Positions 7,858 through 20,272 of a stretch of 64,000 bases of DNA are shown piece by piece (the stretch's first letter is position 1; every line of letters starts with the position of its first letter). Source of the DNA: Sphingomonas mollis. Lineage in GTDB: Bacteria; Pseudomonadota; Alphaproteobacteria; Sphingomonadales; Sphingomonadaceae. The position numbers and the translations under genes were made by a program. Location: NCBI RefSeq assembly GCF_016427505.1, contig NZ_JAELXS010000005.1:279653-343652 (forward strand). Reading direction: 5' to 3'. The notes beneath the pieces are model-generated. The model was not told the DNA's origin. It saw nothing but the letters and a program-made list of their open reading frames with translations, and did not search any database.

Positions 7858-8210
7858 GCGCGCTCGCGCTCCAGCAATTCGTCCCAGTCTAGGCCGAGGA
7901 GGTTCACCGCCTCGACGATGCGCGGCCAGTGGAGGCGGTGGAACGTCTCGCGTTCGGCATTCAGTAGTTTTTCGGCCGCGCCCGGCAATACGAACATGCC
8001 GACGCCGCGCCGCACCTCGACATAGCCGTCGTCTTGGAAACTCTGATACGCCTTGGCGACGGTCAGCGGGTTCGCGCCATGTTCGGCGGCGAAGGCGCGG
8101 ACGGAGGGCAACTGGTCGCCGGCCCGGTACGCGCCGCGCAGGATACCCGTCGCGATCTCACCGCGCAGGCGGAGATAAACGGGGCTGTCCTCGTTGCTTA
8201 GCGCTGTCAT
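7854..8210 (-). CDS. Short GntR family regulator (YtrA-like)
   Basis: A 118-residue protein. The winged helix-turn-helix includes YLRLRGEIATGIL, LPSVRAFAAEHGANPLTVAKAYQ and EVRRGVGMFV, followed by a short helical tail of about 45 residues. There is no ligand-binding domain, which fits the YtrA subgroup; those regulators usually control an adjacent transporter. No ABC transporter is next door here; the closest gene upstream is the nitroreductase. The start at 8210 is ATG; an in-frame ATG three codons earlier is possible. Confidence 0.88.
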   Translation of the reverse strand: MTALSNEDSPVYLRLRGEIATGILRGAYRAGDQLPSVRAFAAEHGANPLTVAKAYQSFQDDGYVEVRRGVGMFVLPGAAEKLLNAERETFHRLHWPRIVEAVNLLGLDWDELLERERA

Positions 8211-8245
8211 GCCGGGATAATACAGTAATGGCCGGTCTTGTCGAC

Positions 8246-8818
8246 TCACCAGTGCGATACGATCCGGCCAAGTTCGGGACGCGGCCGTTCGTCGAGCGGA
8301 CGGCCGGGCGTGCCGATGAACACGAAACCGACGATGCGTTCCGGCGCGGCGCCGAACGCATCGCGCACCGTATCGCTGTACGATGGCCACCCCGTGAGCC
8401 AGCCGCCGGCGAAACCCAGCGCATTGGCGGCGTGCAACAGGTTCATGCAGGCCGCGCCCGCCGACATCTCCTGCTCCCATACCGGGATCGGGCTGTTCGG
8501 CCTGGGTGAGGACAGCACCACCACCAGCGCCGGGGCCTGATGTGCGAACTGGTCCATTCCCGCGATCTCCGCCGCCGAGGCGGTCGGCTTTTCGGCCAGA
8601 TAGGCGTCGGTAATCAGCGTCGCCAACGCATCGCGGCGATCGTCGGCCACCACGACGAAGCGCCACGGCGCCAGCTTGCCGTGATCGGGCGTCCGCGCCG
8701 CGATCGCCAGCATTTCCATCAGCGTCTCGGCGTCCGGCCCCGGCGCGACCAGATCGCGCGGCTTGCCGGAGCGGCGGGTGGCGAGGAAGGCGGCGGGCGA
8801 GGAATGGTCGTTCAGCAT
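8246..8818 (-). CDS. Nitroreductase family protein (YdjA-like)
   Basis: A 190-residue flavoprotein. The FMN contacts TRRSGKPRDLVAPGP (about 14-28) and ARTPDHGKLAPWRFVVV (about 41-57) match YdjA-type minimal nitroreductases. The segment AACMNLLHAANALGFAGGWLTGW forms the central helix, and FIGTPGRPLDERPRP is the C-terminal FMN motif. It would reduce nitro or quinone compounds with NAD(P)H; natural substrate unknown. It lies 35 bp upstream of the small GntR gene on the same strand, so the two may be co-transcribed. Confidence 0.9.
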   Translation of the reverse strand: MLNDHSSPAAFLATRRSGKPRDLVAPGPDAETLMEMLAIAARTPDHGKLAPWRFVVVADDRRDALATLITDAYLAEKPTASAAEIAGMDQFAHQAPALVVVLSSPRPNSPIPVWEQEMSAGAACMNLLHAANALGFAGGWLTGWPSYSDTVRDAFGAAPERIVGFVFIGTPGRPLDERPRPELGRIVSHW

Positions 8819-8908
8819 CGCTGCGCCACGTAGGCATCCCCGCCCGTATTTACACCCGCCCCGATGCCGCTAGGGTCGCACCCAAAGCCTTGGAGAGTTG
8901 AAAAGAAT

Positions 8909-10507
8909 ATGGCGACAGTGATGCAGGGCGGCGGGGTGCCGCCGCATGCGAAGACGTTTCTGGGGCATCCTCGTGGCCTGTACCTGCTGTTCTTCGCCGA
9001 GATGTGGGAGCGTTTCTCCTATTACGGCATGCGCGCCATTCTGGTGTTCTATCTCACCAAGCATTTCCTGTTCACCGAGCAGCCCGCCTATGCGGTGTAC
9101 GGCGCCTATACGTCGATGGTGTACATCACGCCGATCCTGGGCGGGTGGCTGGCGGACCGGTATCTGGGGGCGCGCAAGGCGGTGCTGGCGGGCGGTGTGC
9201 TCATCACCACCGGCCATCTGCTGATCGCGCTGGTCGAGGGGCCGGTGGGCGCGCGCGGCACGGCGATGGAGGGATTCTATGCCGGCCTCGCCTTCATCAT
9301 CGTCGGTACCGGGTTCCTGAAGGCCAATATCTCGGTGCTGGTCGGGCAGCTTTACCCCCGCGACGACATCCGCCGCGACGGTGCGTTCTCGATCTTCTAC
9401 ATGGGCATCAACACCGGCGCCTTTGCCGGGCCGATCATCGTCGGCGTGCTGGGCGAGACGGTGGGCTGGAACTGGGGCTTCGGCGCGGCGGGCATCGGCA
9501 TGGCGCTGGGGCTGGTGGCGTTCGTGCTGTTCAAACCGGCGCTGCACGGCGTCGGTGCGCCGCCATCGGCCGAGCGGCTGAGCGGACGCGGGCCGATCGG
9601 CCTGTCACGGGAATGGACGATCTATCTGGCGGCGCTGGGCGGCGTGGCCGCGTCGTGGTGGCTGGTGCGCAATCAGGGCGTGGTCGGCACCGCGCTGATC
9701 GTCGCGGCCATCGGCACGATCGGATACATCCTGTGGACCGCCGTCGTCCGCCTGCCGCGCGAGGACCGCGACCGCATCTTCGCGGCGATGTTCCTGATCG
9801 CGCTGTGCCCGTTGTTCTGGGCGCTGTTCGAACAGACCGGATCGTCGCTGAACGTCTATACCGACCAGCAGGTCGACCGCACGATCCTGGGCTGGACGAT
9901 CCCGGCGACGGTGTTCCAGTCGGTCAATCCGTTCTTCATCATCACGCTGGCGCCGCTGTTCGGCGCGTTGTGGATCAAGCTGGCGCGGCGCGGATTGGAG
10001 CCGAGTGCGCCGCTGAAGTTCGGGCTTGGCCTGATCCTGGTCGGGGCGGGTTTCTTCGTCCTGACGTGGGGCGCACCGGCCGAGGGGCTGACGCCGGCGA
10101 TCTTCGTCATCCTGCTCTACATGCTGCATTCGATCGGCGAGCTGTGCTTCTCGCCCGTCGGTCTGTCGTCGATGACGCGGCTGTCGGTGCCGCAGATGAC
10201 CGGGCTGATGATGGGGACGTGGTTCCTGTCGACGGCGGCGGGGAATTTCCTGGCCGGGCTGATCGCGCAGGCGACCGGTGGCGAGGGCGCCGGGCCGGCG
10301 CAGGTGCTGGAGGTCTATGGCCGGATCGGCTGGTTCGCGATCGGCATCGGCGTGGTCGTGCTGTTGCTGGCGCGGCCGGTGACGAAGCTGATGCACCTCG
10401 ATACGCTGGGCAAGAGCGTGGATCATGGGCTGGCCGGCGATAGCGCGCTGGCGGAGCCGGCCGCCGCGGGGGTCGATACGCGGGGTGAGCAGGCGCCGCG
10501 GCGGTAA
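8909..10507 (+). CDS. POT/PTR family proton-coupled oligopeptide transporter
   Basis: A 532-residue inner-membrane protein with about 14 hydrophobic segments. The ExxER motif in FFAEMWERFSYYGMR (helix 1) couples protons. FYMGINTGAFAGPIIVG (about 165-180) matches the PTR2 signature. It imports di- and tripeptides with protons. I chose ATG 8909 (MATVMQ) after GGAGAG; the frame extends 15 codons upstream but lacks a ribosome site. A terminator-like hairpin follows at 10548. Confidence 0.94.
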   Translation: MATVMQGGGVPPHAKTFLGHPRGLYLLFFAEMWERFSYYGMRAILVFYLTKHFLFTEQPAYAVYGAYTSMVYITPILGGWLADRYLGARKAVLAGGVLITTGHLLIALVEGPVGARGTAMEGFYAGLAFIIVGTGFLKANISVLVGQLYPRDDIRRDGAFSIFYMGINTGAFAGPIIVGVLGETVGWNWGFGAAGIGMALGLVAFVLFKPALHGVGAPPSAERLSGRGPIGLSREWTIYLAALGGVAASWWLVRNQGVVGTALIVAAIGTIGYILWTAVVRLPREDRDRIFAAMFLIALCPLFWALFEQTGSSLNVYTDQQVDRTILGWTIPATVFQSVNPFFIITLAPLFGALWIKLARRGLEPSAPLKFGLGLILVGAGFFVLTWGAPAEGLTPAIFVILLYMLHSIGELCFSPVGLSSMTRLSVPQMTGLMMGTWFLSTAAGNFLAGLIAQATGGEGAGPAQVLEVYGRIGWFAIGIGVVVLLLARPVTKLMHLDTLGKSVDHGLAGDSALAEPAAAGVDTRGEQAPRR

Positions 10508-10510
10508 CGC

Positions 10511-10573
10511 GGCCACCCTCACCCTTCCGGCGCTTTGCGCCCCAAATCCCTCTCCCGGTGGGAGAGGGTTTTT
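10511..10573 (+). terminator. Terminator hairpin inside a REP-like element
   Basis: CCCTCTCCC (10548-10556), loop GGT, then GGGAGAGGG followed by TTTTT (10569-10573) forms an intrinsic terminator downstream of the peptide transporter. The preceding bases CCACCCTCACCCTTCC are shared with the repeat at 25296, so the terminator appears to be supplied by a mobile intergenic repeat. Confidence 0.7.
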
Positions 10574-10722
10574 GTCGCGGAAAGTCCCGAAAGTCACACC
10601 TGCGCACGCGCGGGCGTGGGCGCGTGAGGGTGGATGAACTGAACGGACGGTGAGAAAAAGCGGTGTCGCATCCTGATACCGGGATGCGGCGGTGTAGGAC
10701 ATACACCGCCGTCCTGGCCCGA

Positions 10723-11689
<967 letters not shown>

Positions 11690-11715
<26 letters not shown>

Positions 11716-12967
11716 GCGGAATCTCCTGCGCGCCGCCCTCCTGTGCGCCGGAGCGGGCCGCGACGGAGAGGGTAACGGCGGTGTCCATCGTCACGTTCCC
11801 GACGGTGCGGAACAGGTCGGGCACGGTTTCGACCGCGATCAACAGCCCCAGCGCCTCGATCGGCACGCCCATCGCGATGGCGACCGGCGCGACCGAGGCG
11901 ATGAAGCTGATCGTGCCCGGCAGGCTGATCGACCCCATCGTCGTGATCGCCGCGGTCGCGATGCCCGCCGCCATCTGACCGGGGCCGAGATGCACGCCCA
12001 TCAGATGCCCGACATAGAGCGCGACCGACAGGTTCATCGCCGGGCTGGTCGCGCGAAAGACCGCGACCGACAGCGGCAGGACGATCCCGGCGGTGGCGGG
12101 CGAGGCGCCGAGATCGGTCGACGCCCTCAGCATGGCGGGCAGCGAGGCGAGGGAGGATTGCGTGCTGATCGCCACCGCCTGGGCCGGCGCCACCGCGCGG
12201 GCGAAGCGCGACAGCCGCACCCGCCCGCCGATCGCCGCGACCGGATAGGCTGCGAGCAGCACGATGACGCCGATCGCCGAGACGCAGACGATGTAATGCG
12301 CCAGCGCCCCGAACACCGCCGTCCCCGTCCGCGCGCCGACGGTATAGGCGAGCGCGAAGATGCCGATCGGCGCCAGTTTCAGCACCCAGCCGATCAGCAC
12401 CAGCAGCGCATCGACCACCGCTTTGAAGAACCCGGTCAGCAGGTCGCGCTGCGCCGATGGCAACCGGTTGATCGCGAAGGCGAAGGCCAGCGAGAATATG
12501 GTCAGTGGCAGGAACGCGTCGCCCGCCGCCGCCGCGACCACGTTGGTCGGCACGATCGTGTCGAAGAACGCGCCGATCCCCGGCACCGTCCCGACCGGCG
12601 GCGCATCCGTCAGCGCCGCGCGCAACGCCTGCGCCAGTGCCGGCGGCAACGGCCACAGATCGATGATGACCGGCATGACGAACGCCGCCATGATCGTGGT
12701 GCTCCACAGGATGACGACGATCATCGCCAGCGCGCGCGCGGTGATGCGCCCGGCGCGGGCCGCCTCCGCCGTCGCGCCGATGCCGGTAATCAGCAGGCCG
12801 ACGATCAGCGGCACGATCACCATCTGCAAGCCGTGCAGCCAGGCGGTGCCGATCGGCTGCGTCACCGCCGTCGCCGCGATCGCCTGTTCCGGCGCCAGCG
12901 CGGCGGCGAGGATGCCGATCACGATGCCGGCGATCAGGGCCGATAATATTCTGCTCGTTTGCGACAT
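11690..12967 (-). CDS. Dicarboxylate/amino acid:cation symporter (DAACS family)
   Basis: A 425-residue membrane protein. Segment order and motifs fit the glutamate transporter fold: [14 protein letters not shown], the serine-rich hairpin region [15 protein letters not shown], and the substrate-site region [23 protein letters not shown]. It would import C4-dicarboxylates or acidic amino acids with sodium or protons; specificity is not visible. The C-terminal 9 codons overlap the start of the aldo/keto reductase gene. It is divergent from glmM. Confidence 0.9.
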
Positions 12968-13034
12968 GCTCGCCCTTCGCGTTCGGGCGCGCTATCAGCG
13001 CCGACGACCGATAGTCGGACGGGAAAGCGGGCAA

Positions 13035-14372
13035 ATGGCAAGGAAATATTTCGGCACCGACGGAATTCGCGGCGCCACCAACACCGGCGCGATGACCGCG
13101 GCGATGGCGATGAAGGTCGGCATGGCGGCCGGCGCATACTTCCTGCGCGGCAGTCACAAGCACCGGGTGGTGATCGGCAAGGACACGCGCCTGTCCGGCT
13201 ATATGCTGGAATCGGCGCTGGTCGCGGGCTTCACCGCGGTTGGCATGGACGTGGTGATGACCGGGCCGCTGCCCACCCCCGCCATCGCAATGCTGACCCA
13301 GTCGATGCGCGCCGATATCGGCGTGATGATCTCCGCCAGCCACAATCCGTATGCCGACAACGGCATCAAGCTGTTCGGACCGGACGGGTACAAGCTGTCC
13401 GACGAGGCGGAGGAAGCGATCGAGGCGCTGATCGACAGCGACGTGCCCCTCGCCCCGTCCGACCATATCGGCCGTGCGCGCCGGGTGGACGATGCCGCCG
13501 GCCGGTACATCCACTTCGCCAAGTCGACTTTCCCCGAAAACCTGCGCCTCGACGGGATGCGCGTGGTGATCGATTGCGCGAACGGTGCGGCGTACAAGGT
13601 CGCGCCTGCCGCGCTGTGGGAACTGGGCGCGGACATCATCCCGATCGGCGTGACGCCCAACGGCACCAACATCAACGACGGCGTCGGATCGACCTCGCCC
13701 GATACGCTCGCCGAGACGGTGGTGGCGTCGGGTGCGGATATCGGCATCGCGCTGGACGGCGATGCCGACCGGCTGATCGTGGTCGACGAGCGTGGCCGGG
13801 TGGTCGATGGCGACCAGTTGATGGCGACGATCGCCGCTGCCTGGGCGCGGCGCGGCAAGCTGGCCGGCGGTGGTCTGGTCGCCACGGTCATGTCCAATCT
13901 GGGGCTGGAGCGGCATCTGTCGGCGCAGGGGCTGGGCCTCGTCCGCACCAAGGTGGGCGACCGGTATGTGCTGGAGGCGATGCGATCGCGCGGGTTCAAC
14001 GTCGGTGGCGAACAGTCCGGGCATATCATCCTGTCCGATTACGGCACCACCGGCGACGGGCTGGTCGCGGCGTTGCAGATCCTGGCCGAGGTGAAGCGCG
14101 CGGGTGCGCCGGCCAGCGAGGTGCTGCACCGCTTCGATCCCCTGCCCCAATTGCTGAAGAACGTCCGCTTCGCCGGCGGCAAGCCGCTCGACAGCGACGC
14201 GGTGAAGGCGACGATCGCCGGGGCGGAGGCCGAACTGCTCGGCCGCGGTCGCCTCGTCATCCGTGCGTCGGGCACCGAGCCGGTGATCCGGGTGATGGCG
14301 GAGGGCGACGATGCCGGACAGGTCGAACGGCTGGTCGATCGCATCTGCGACGCCGTGCGGGCTGCCGCCTGA
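13035..14372 (+). CDS. glmM: Phosphoglucosamine mutase
   Basis: A 445-residue enzyme of the normal family length. It starts [16 protein letters not shown]; the active phosphoserine is S102 in [15 protein letters not shown]; the metal loop is DGDADR; the phosphate-binding end is [12 protein letters not shown]. It converts glucosamine-6-phosphate to glucosamine-1-phosphate for UDP-GlcNAc, peptidoglycan and LPS. Its TGA shares a base with the ATG of the DUF1272 gene, which overlaps thiD, forming a tight three-gene unit. Confidence 0.97.
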   Translation: MARKYFGTDGIRGATNTGAMTAAMAMKVGMAAGAYFLRGSHKHRVVIGKDTRLSGYMLESALVAGFTAVGMDVVMTGPLPTPAIAMLTQSMRADIGVMISASHNPYADNGIKLFGPDGYKLSDEAEEAIEALIDSDVPLAPSDHIGRARRVDDAAGRYIHFAKSTFPENLRLDGMRVVIDCANGAAYKVAPAALWELGADIIPIGVTPNGTNINDGVGSTSPDTLAETVVASGADIGIALDGDADRLIVVDERGRVVDGDQLMATIAAAWARRGKLAGGGLVATVMSNLGLERHLSAQGLGLVRTKVGDRYVLEAMRSRGFNVGGEQSGHIILSDYGTTGDGLVAALQILAEVKRAGAPASEVLHRFDPLPQLLKNVRFAGGKPLDSDAVKATIAGAEAELLGRGRLVIRASGTEPVIRVMAEGDDAGQVERLVDRICDAVRAAA

Positions 14373-14572
14373 TGCTGGCGATGAAACCCGATTGCGAGCG
14401 GTGCGGCACCGACCTGCCCGCGCCTGCGCCCGGCGCGTTCATCTGCTCGTTCGAATGCACCTTTTGCGCGGAATGCGCGGACGAGCTGGACGAGCGCTGT
14501 CCGAATTGCCGCGGCGAGCTGGTCGATCGGCCGACGCGGGCCAAGGCGGCGACGCCGCCGGCTACCGCATGA
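14372..14572 (+). CDS. DUF1272 zinc-ribbon-like protein
   Basis: A 66-residue cysteine-rich protein. Four CxxC-type pairs are visible: CERC, C-x3-C in SFECTFC, CAEC and CPNC, which suggests two zinc sites. MKPDCERCG is the DUF1272 hallmark; function unknown. TGATG and ATGA overlaps with glmM and thiD show it is translated with them. Start could be the ATG at 14381 (MKPDCE), three codons later. Confidence 0.85.
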   Translation: MLAMKPDCERCGTDLPAPAPGAFICSFECTFCAECADELDERCPNCRGELVDRPTRAKAATPPATA

Positions 14573-15390
14573 CGATCGCCCGCGTCCTGATCGTCGCCGG
14601 ATCGGATTCGGGCGGCGGCGCCGGTATCCAGGCGGATATCAAGACGGTGACGATGCTGGGCGGCCATGCGATGACCGCCATCACCGCGATCACCGCGCAG
14701 AATACGCTGGGCGTGCAGGCGGTGCATCCGGTGCCGACCGACATGGTCGCGGCCCAGATGCGATCGGTGATCGACGATCTGGGCGTCGATGCGGTGAAGA
14801 TCGGGATGATCGGATCGGCGGAGACAGCGCAGGCGGTGGCGGCGGTGCTGGAGGGGCTGTCGGTGCCGGTCGTGTTCGATCCGGTGATGATCTCAACCAG
14901 CGGCGCGACGCTGGCCGACGAGGCGACGGTTGCCGCCTTTGCGCGGCTGATGCGGATCGCCGCGGTGGTGACGCCGAACCTTCCCGAACTGACGGCGCTG
15001 GGTGGCGAGGTGGCGGTGCTGGCGCATGGTTGTGCGGTGGTCGTGAAGGGGGGGCATGGCGAGGGCGAAACCGTGACCGACCGGCTGATCGACCGGGGTG
15101 GCGAGATCGCGCGCTGGAGCAACCCGCGCATCGATACCCGCCACAGCCATGGCACCGGGTGCACGCTGGCCAGCGGCATCGCGGAGGGATTGGCGCGGGG
15201 ACTGTCTCCGACGGACGCCACTGGCCGGGCGATCGGCTATGTTCGTGCCGCGCTTGCAGTCGCACCGGGGATCGGCGGCGGGCATGGACCGATGGGTCAT
15301 GCGCTGGGGATCGATCCTTACAGAATCATCTCCGCCAAACCATCAGCCTCCCCGGCGGAGGCCGGGGTCCAGTTGGGTGAACGGTTGTGA
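14569..15390 (+). CDS. thiD: Hydroxymethylpyrimidine/phosphomethylpyrimidine kinase
   Basis: A 273-residue ribokinase-fold kinase. LIVAGSDSGGGAGIQADIKT is the N-terminal signature, FDPVMISTSGATL lies mid-protein, and HSHGTGCTLASGIAEGLA carries the catalytic aspartate-equivalent anion-hole region. It phosphorylates HMP and HMP-P in thiamine synthesis. The C-terminus is odd: the last 14 codons or so (from 15347) lie inside the left arm of an inverted repeat, so the natural end has probably been replaced by repeat-encoded residues (SPAEAGVQLGERL). It overlaps the DUF1272 gene by ATGA. Confidence 0.94.
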   Translation: MTIARVLIVAGSDSGGGAGIQADIKTVTMLGGHAMTAITAITAQNTLGVQAVHPVPTDMVAAQMRSVIDDLGVDAVKIGMIGSAETAQAVAAVLEGLSVPVVFDPVMISTSGATLADEATVAAFARLMRIAAVVTPNLPELTALGGEVAVLAHGCAVVVKGGHGEGETVTDRLIDRGGEIARWSNPRIDTRHSHGTGCTLASGIAEGLARGLSPTDATGRAIGYVRAALAVAPGIGGGHGPMGHALGIDPYRIISAKPSASPAEAGVQLGERL

Positions 15391-15438
15391 TGACTTACTG
15401 CGGCCTTCCCAACTGGCCCCCGTCCTCCGCCGGGGAGG
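15347..15438. repeat. REP-like imperfect inverted repeat overlapping thiD 3' end
   Basis: Arms of about 32 bp at 15347-15378 and 15405-15438 are inverted copies beginning CCTCCCCGGCGGAGG, with three or so mismatches, around a short loop. The left arm is read as the C-terminus of ThiD, and the right arm lies upstream of rnhB. The structure may act as a bidirectional attenuator or mRNA-stabilising hairpin. Confidence 0.8.
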
Positions 15439-15472
15439 CGATTTTACTGGATATCACCCGGAAAATGCCGAC

Positions 15473-16081
15473 ATGCCCGGCCTGAAGCACGAAAAGCTCT
15501 GCCTCGGCCCGGTCGTCGGCGTGGACGAGGCGGGGCGTGGGCCGTTGGCGGGGCCGGTGGTGGCCGCCGCCGTGATCCTGCCGCCCAAAGGCGTGCCGCG
15601 CGGGATCGATGATTCGAAGAAGCTGTCGGCCAGCGAGCGGGAGCGGTTGTGCGGGCGCCTGAAAGGCTGCGCGATCGTTGGAATCGGCATCGTCGAGGCG
15701 GACGAGATCGATCGGCTCAACATCTATTGGGCGACGATGAAGGCGATGACGCTGGCGGTCGATGCCGTGGCCGACCTGCTGGGCGCGGTGCCGGGACATG
15801 TGCTGGTCGATGGCAACCGCCTGCCGCGCTGGGGTTATGCCGCGACGCCGCTGGTGGGGGGCGATGCCAAGAGCCTGTCGATCGCCGCCGCTTCGATCGT
15901 CGCCAAGCATACGCGCGACCAGATGATGATCGCGCATGCCGCCACCTATCCGCATTACAACTGGCATTCCAACAAGGGGTATGGCTGCGCGAAGCATCTG
16001 GCGGCGCTGCGCGATCATGGCCCGACGCCGCTGCACCGGTACAGCTTCGCGCCGGTCGCGCAGACGGTTCTGCCGCTTTGA
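15473..16081 (+). CDS. rnhB: Ribonuclease HII
   Basis: A 202-residue enzyme. GVDEAGRGPLAGPVVAAAV supplies the first catalytic Asp/Glu, GIDDSKKLSA is the family motif, HVLVDGN supplies a further Asp, and GGDAKSLSIAAASIVAK completes the active site. It cuts RNA in RNA-DNA hybrids and removes misincorporated ribonucleotides. The ATG at 15473 is the only nearby in-frame ATG. It sits upstream of ccrM with a regulatory gap between. Confidence 0.96.
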   Translation: MPGLKHEKLCLGPVVGVDEAGRGPLAGPVVAAAVILPPKGVPRGIDDSKKLSASERERLCGRLKGCAIVGIGIVEADEIDRLNIYWATMKAMTLAVDAVADLLGAVPGHVLVDGNRLPRWGYAATPLVGGDAKSLSIAAASIVAKHTRDQMMIAHAATYPHYNWHSNKGYGCAKHLAALRDHGPTPLHRYSFAPVAQTVLPL

Positions 16082-16090
16082 TGCGCCTTT

Positions 16091-16104
16091 GAGTCTTTAG
16101 AGTC
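16091..16104. promoter_or_regulatory. Pair of GANTC methylation sites upstream of ccrM
   Basis: GAGTC occurs at 16091-16095 and again at 16100-16104, in the 188-bp gap before ccrM. In Caulobacter, CcrM methylates GANTC and its own promoter contains such sites, which tie transcription to replication. A TTAAC half-site resembling a CtrA box is at 16203-16207, without a correctly spaced second half. Confidence 0.5.
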
Positions 16105-16221
16105 ACACCCGCAAGCGCTGGGGCGTCGGTGGACGGCGATGCGCAAGATGTTGGTGCCGGGTCGGCCCTTCATCCATGGTTCATGGCCGGGCGGCAGATG
16201 TCGTTAACAATCATCGCTTGA

Positions 16222-18464
<2,243 letters not shown>

Positions 18465-18513
18465 ACCTGATCGCGGTTAAGGCGTTCGCACCCGCAACAA
18501 AGGGATTTGACTG

Positions 18514-19398
18514 TTGATCGTTGCCGCCACCCCCCGCCTCAGCCGGATCGTGTCCGAAGTCTGGAAGCCGCTCGTCATCCTGTTCGTGTGGGATGTTGTC
18601 GTGACGGTCGCGTATTTCGTCCTGCCGTTCAAGGCGCCGACGCTGCCGCTGCCGCTGTTCGGCACCGCGCTCGCCCTGTTCCTCGGGTTCCGCGACAATT
18701 CCGCCTATGAACGCTGGTGGGAGGGTCGAACCCTGTGGGGGGCGATGATCAACGCATCGCGCAGCCTGTCGCGCGCGGCGCGCAATTTCCTGCCCGATCC
18801 GGAGGCGCATGATCTGAAACGGACGATCGTGCTGCGCCAGATCGCGTATGTGAACGCGCTGCGGTGCCAGTTGCGCAGGCAGGATCGCGATGGCGAGGTG
18901 CTGCGCTTCCTGTCGCAGGGTGAGGCGGAGCCGGCGCTGGCGCGCGCCAATGCGGCCAATGGCCTGCTCGACGGCACCGGCCGCCGCATCGCCGACGCGC
19001 AGCGCAGGGGCTGGATCGACACCATCCAGCAGACGCAGATGGAGGCCGTGCTGGTCGATATCGCCAATGCGCAGGGCGGGATGGAGCGGCTGAAGAACAC
19101 GCCGCTGCCCAACCAGTACCGGTTCTTCCCGACGCTGTTCACGCATCTGTTCTGCATCTTGTTGCCGATCGGACTGGTCGAATCGCTGGGCTTCGCGACG
19201 CCGCTGGGATCGACGATCGCGGGGCTGATGTTTCTGGCGGTGCTGCAGATCGGTGACGATCTGGTCGATCCGTTCGCCAACACCGTGCACGACGTGCCGT
19301 TGTCAGCGATGTGCCGCACGATCGAGATCGACCTGCTCCAGTCGATCGGTGACGAGGCACCCGCCCCGATCACGGCCGACAAGGGTGTGTTGTGGTGA
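18514..19398 (+). CDS. Bestrophin-like (UPF0187) membrane channel
   Basis: A 294-residue protein. WKPLVILFVWDVVVTVAYFV is the first membrane helix. FLGFRDNSAYERWWEGRTLWG is the family signature, with the Asn-Ser-Ala-Tyr-Glu-Arg-Trp core. HLFCILLPIGLVESLGFATPL forms later helices, and DDLVDPFANTVHDVPLSAM is the conserved C-terminal region. Bacterial bestrophins are pentameric ion channels (cation-selective in Klebsiella); ion preference here is not known. The start is TTG 18514; no better start is visible. Confidence 0.9.
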   Translation: MIVAATPRLSRIVSEVWKPLVILFVWDVVVTVAYFVLPFKAPTLPLPLFGTALALFLGFRDNSAYERWWEGRTLWGAMINASRSLSRAARNFLPDPEAHDLKRTIVLRQIAYVNALRCQLRRQDRDGEVLRFLSQGEAEPALARANAANGLLDGTGRRIADAQRRGWIDTIQQTQMEAVLVDIANAQGGMERLKNTPLPNQYRFFPTLFTHLFCILLPIGLVESLGFATPLGSTIAGLMFLAVLQIGDDLVDPFANTVHDVPLSAMCRTIEIDLLQSIGDEAPAPITADKGVLW

Positions 19399-19438
19399 CG
19401 GCGTTGACCGCCATCCCCGCTTTGCGCATGCAGGTGGC

Positions 19439-20095
19439 ATGACCGCCTCCCCTCCCCTACGCGCCGTGATCGTGCCGGTGACGCCGCTGCAACAGAATTG
19501 CACGCTCCTGTGGTGCACCGCGACGATGAAGGCGGCGGTGATCGATCCGGGCGGCGACCTGCCCCGCATCCACGCCGCCATCGCCGAGGCGGGAGTGACG
19601 GTCGAGAAGATCCTGCTGACGCATGGCCATATCGACCATGCCGGCGAGGCGAAGCCGCTGGCCGACGCGCTGGGCGTGCCGATAGAGGGGCCGCATGAGG
19701 CCGATCGCTTCTGGCTGGCGCGGCTGGACGAGGATGGCCGTAACTATGGTATCCGCGGCGTGGTGTTCGAGCCCGATCGCTGGCTGGACGATGGCGAGAC
19801 GGTGACGATCGGCGACCTGACGCTGGACGTGTACCTGACGCCGGGTCACACGCCGGGCCATGTGATCTTCCACCACGCCCCGTCGCAGTTCGCGCAGGTC
19901 GGTGACGTGCTGTTTCAGGGATCGATCGGGCGGACCGACTTTCCGCTAGGCAGCTTCGACGATCTGGTGACGTCGGTGACGCAGAAGCTGTGGCCGCTGG
20001 GCGATGTGACGTTCATTCCGGGGCATGGCCAGCCGAGCACCTTCGCGCATGAGCGGCGGACTAATCCGTTCGTGGGGGATGCGGTGCTGGGGTGA
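19439..20095 (+). CDS. MBL-fold metallohydrolase (glyoxalase II-like)
   Basis: A 218-residue protein. LLTHGHIDHAGEAKPLAD holds the H-x-H-x-D-H metal motif, TPGHTPGHVIFH carries the next ligand, and GDVLFQGSIGRTDFPLGS and FIPGHGQPSTFAHERRTNPF complete the YcbL-type pattern. It would hydrolyse a thioester such as S-lactoylglutathione; the substrate is not established. The start is ATG 19439; a longer frame overlaps the bestrophin end. A large inverted repeat follows. Confidence 0.9.
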   Translation: MTASPPLRAVIVPVTPLQQNCTLLWCTATMKAAVIDPGGDLPRIHAAIAEAGVTVEKILLTHGHIDHAGEAKPLADALGVPIEGPHEADRFWLARLDEDGRNYGIRGVVFEPDRWLDDGETVTIGDLTLDVYLTPGHTPGHVIFHHAPSQFAQVGDVLFQGSIGRTDFPLGSFDDLVTSVTQKLWPLGDVTFIPGHGQPSTFAHERRTNPFVGDAVLG

Positions 20096-20128
20096 GGCGG
20101 GCTAGAGCGGACCTGATACAGACTCGTC

Positions 20129-20204
20129 CGTCATTGCGAGCGGAGCGAAGCAACCCAGGGCGTGACGCGCTGCTCTGGGTTGCTTCGCTCCGCTCGCAAT
20201 GACG
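20129..20204. repeat. Perfect 30-bp inverted repeat (REP/BIME-like)
   Basis: Arms 20129-20158 and 20175-20204 are perfect reverse complements, each containing TCATTGCGAGCGGAGCGAAG, around a 16-base loop. Degenerate relatives occur at about 25243-25270 and 25560-25598. On either transcript it would form a very stable hairpin between the convergent MBL and peptidase genes, possibly ending both. Confidence 0.9.
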
Positions 20205-20272
20205 GGTCAAACCAACGCCATCTTACTCGACCCGACCATCGCGTTGTTGGTGGACAGGCCCTCCCCCGACCC

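Noticed and set aside
15465..15467. ATG upstream as the start of rnhB
   Set aside because: It is out of frame with rnhB; ATG 15473 is in frame.
16203..16219. CtrA box before ccrM (TTAAC...TTGAC)
   Set aside because: The two half-sites are not 7 bases apart and the second is TTGA, not TTAA, so I do not call it a CtrA site.
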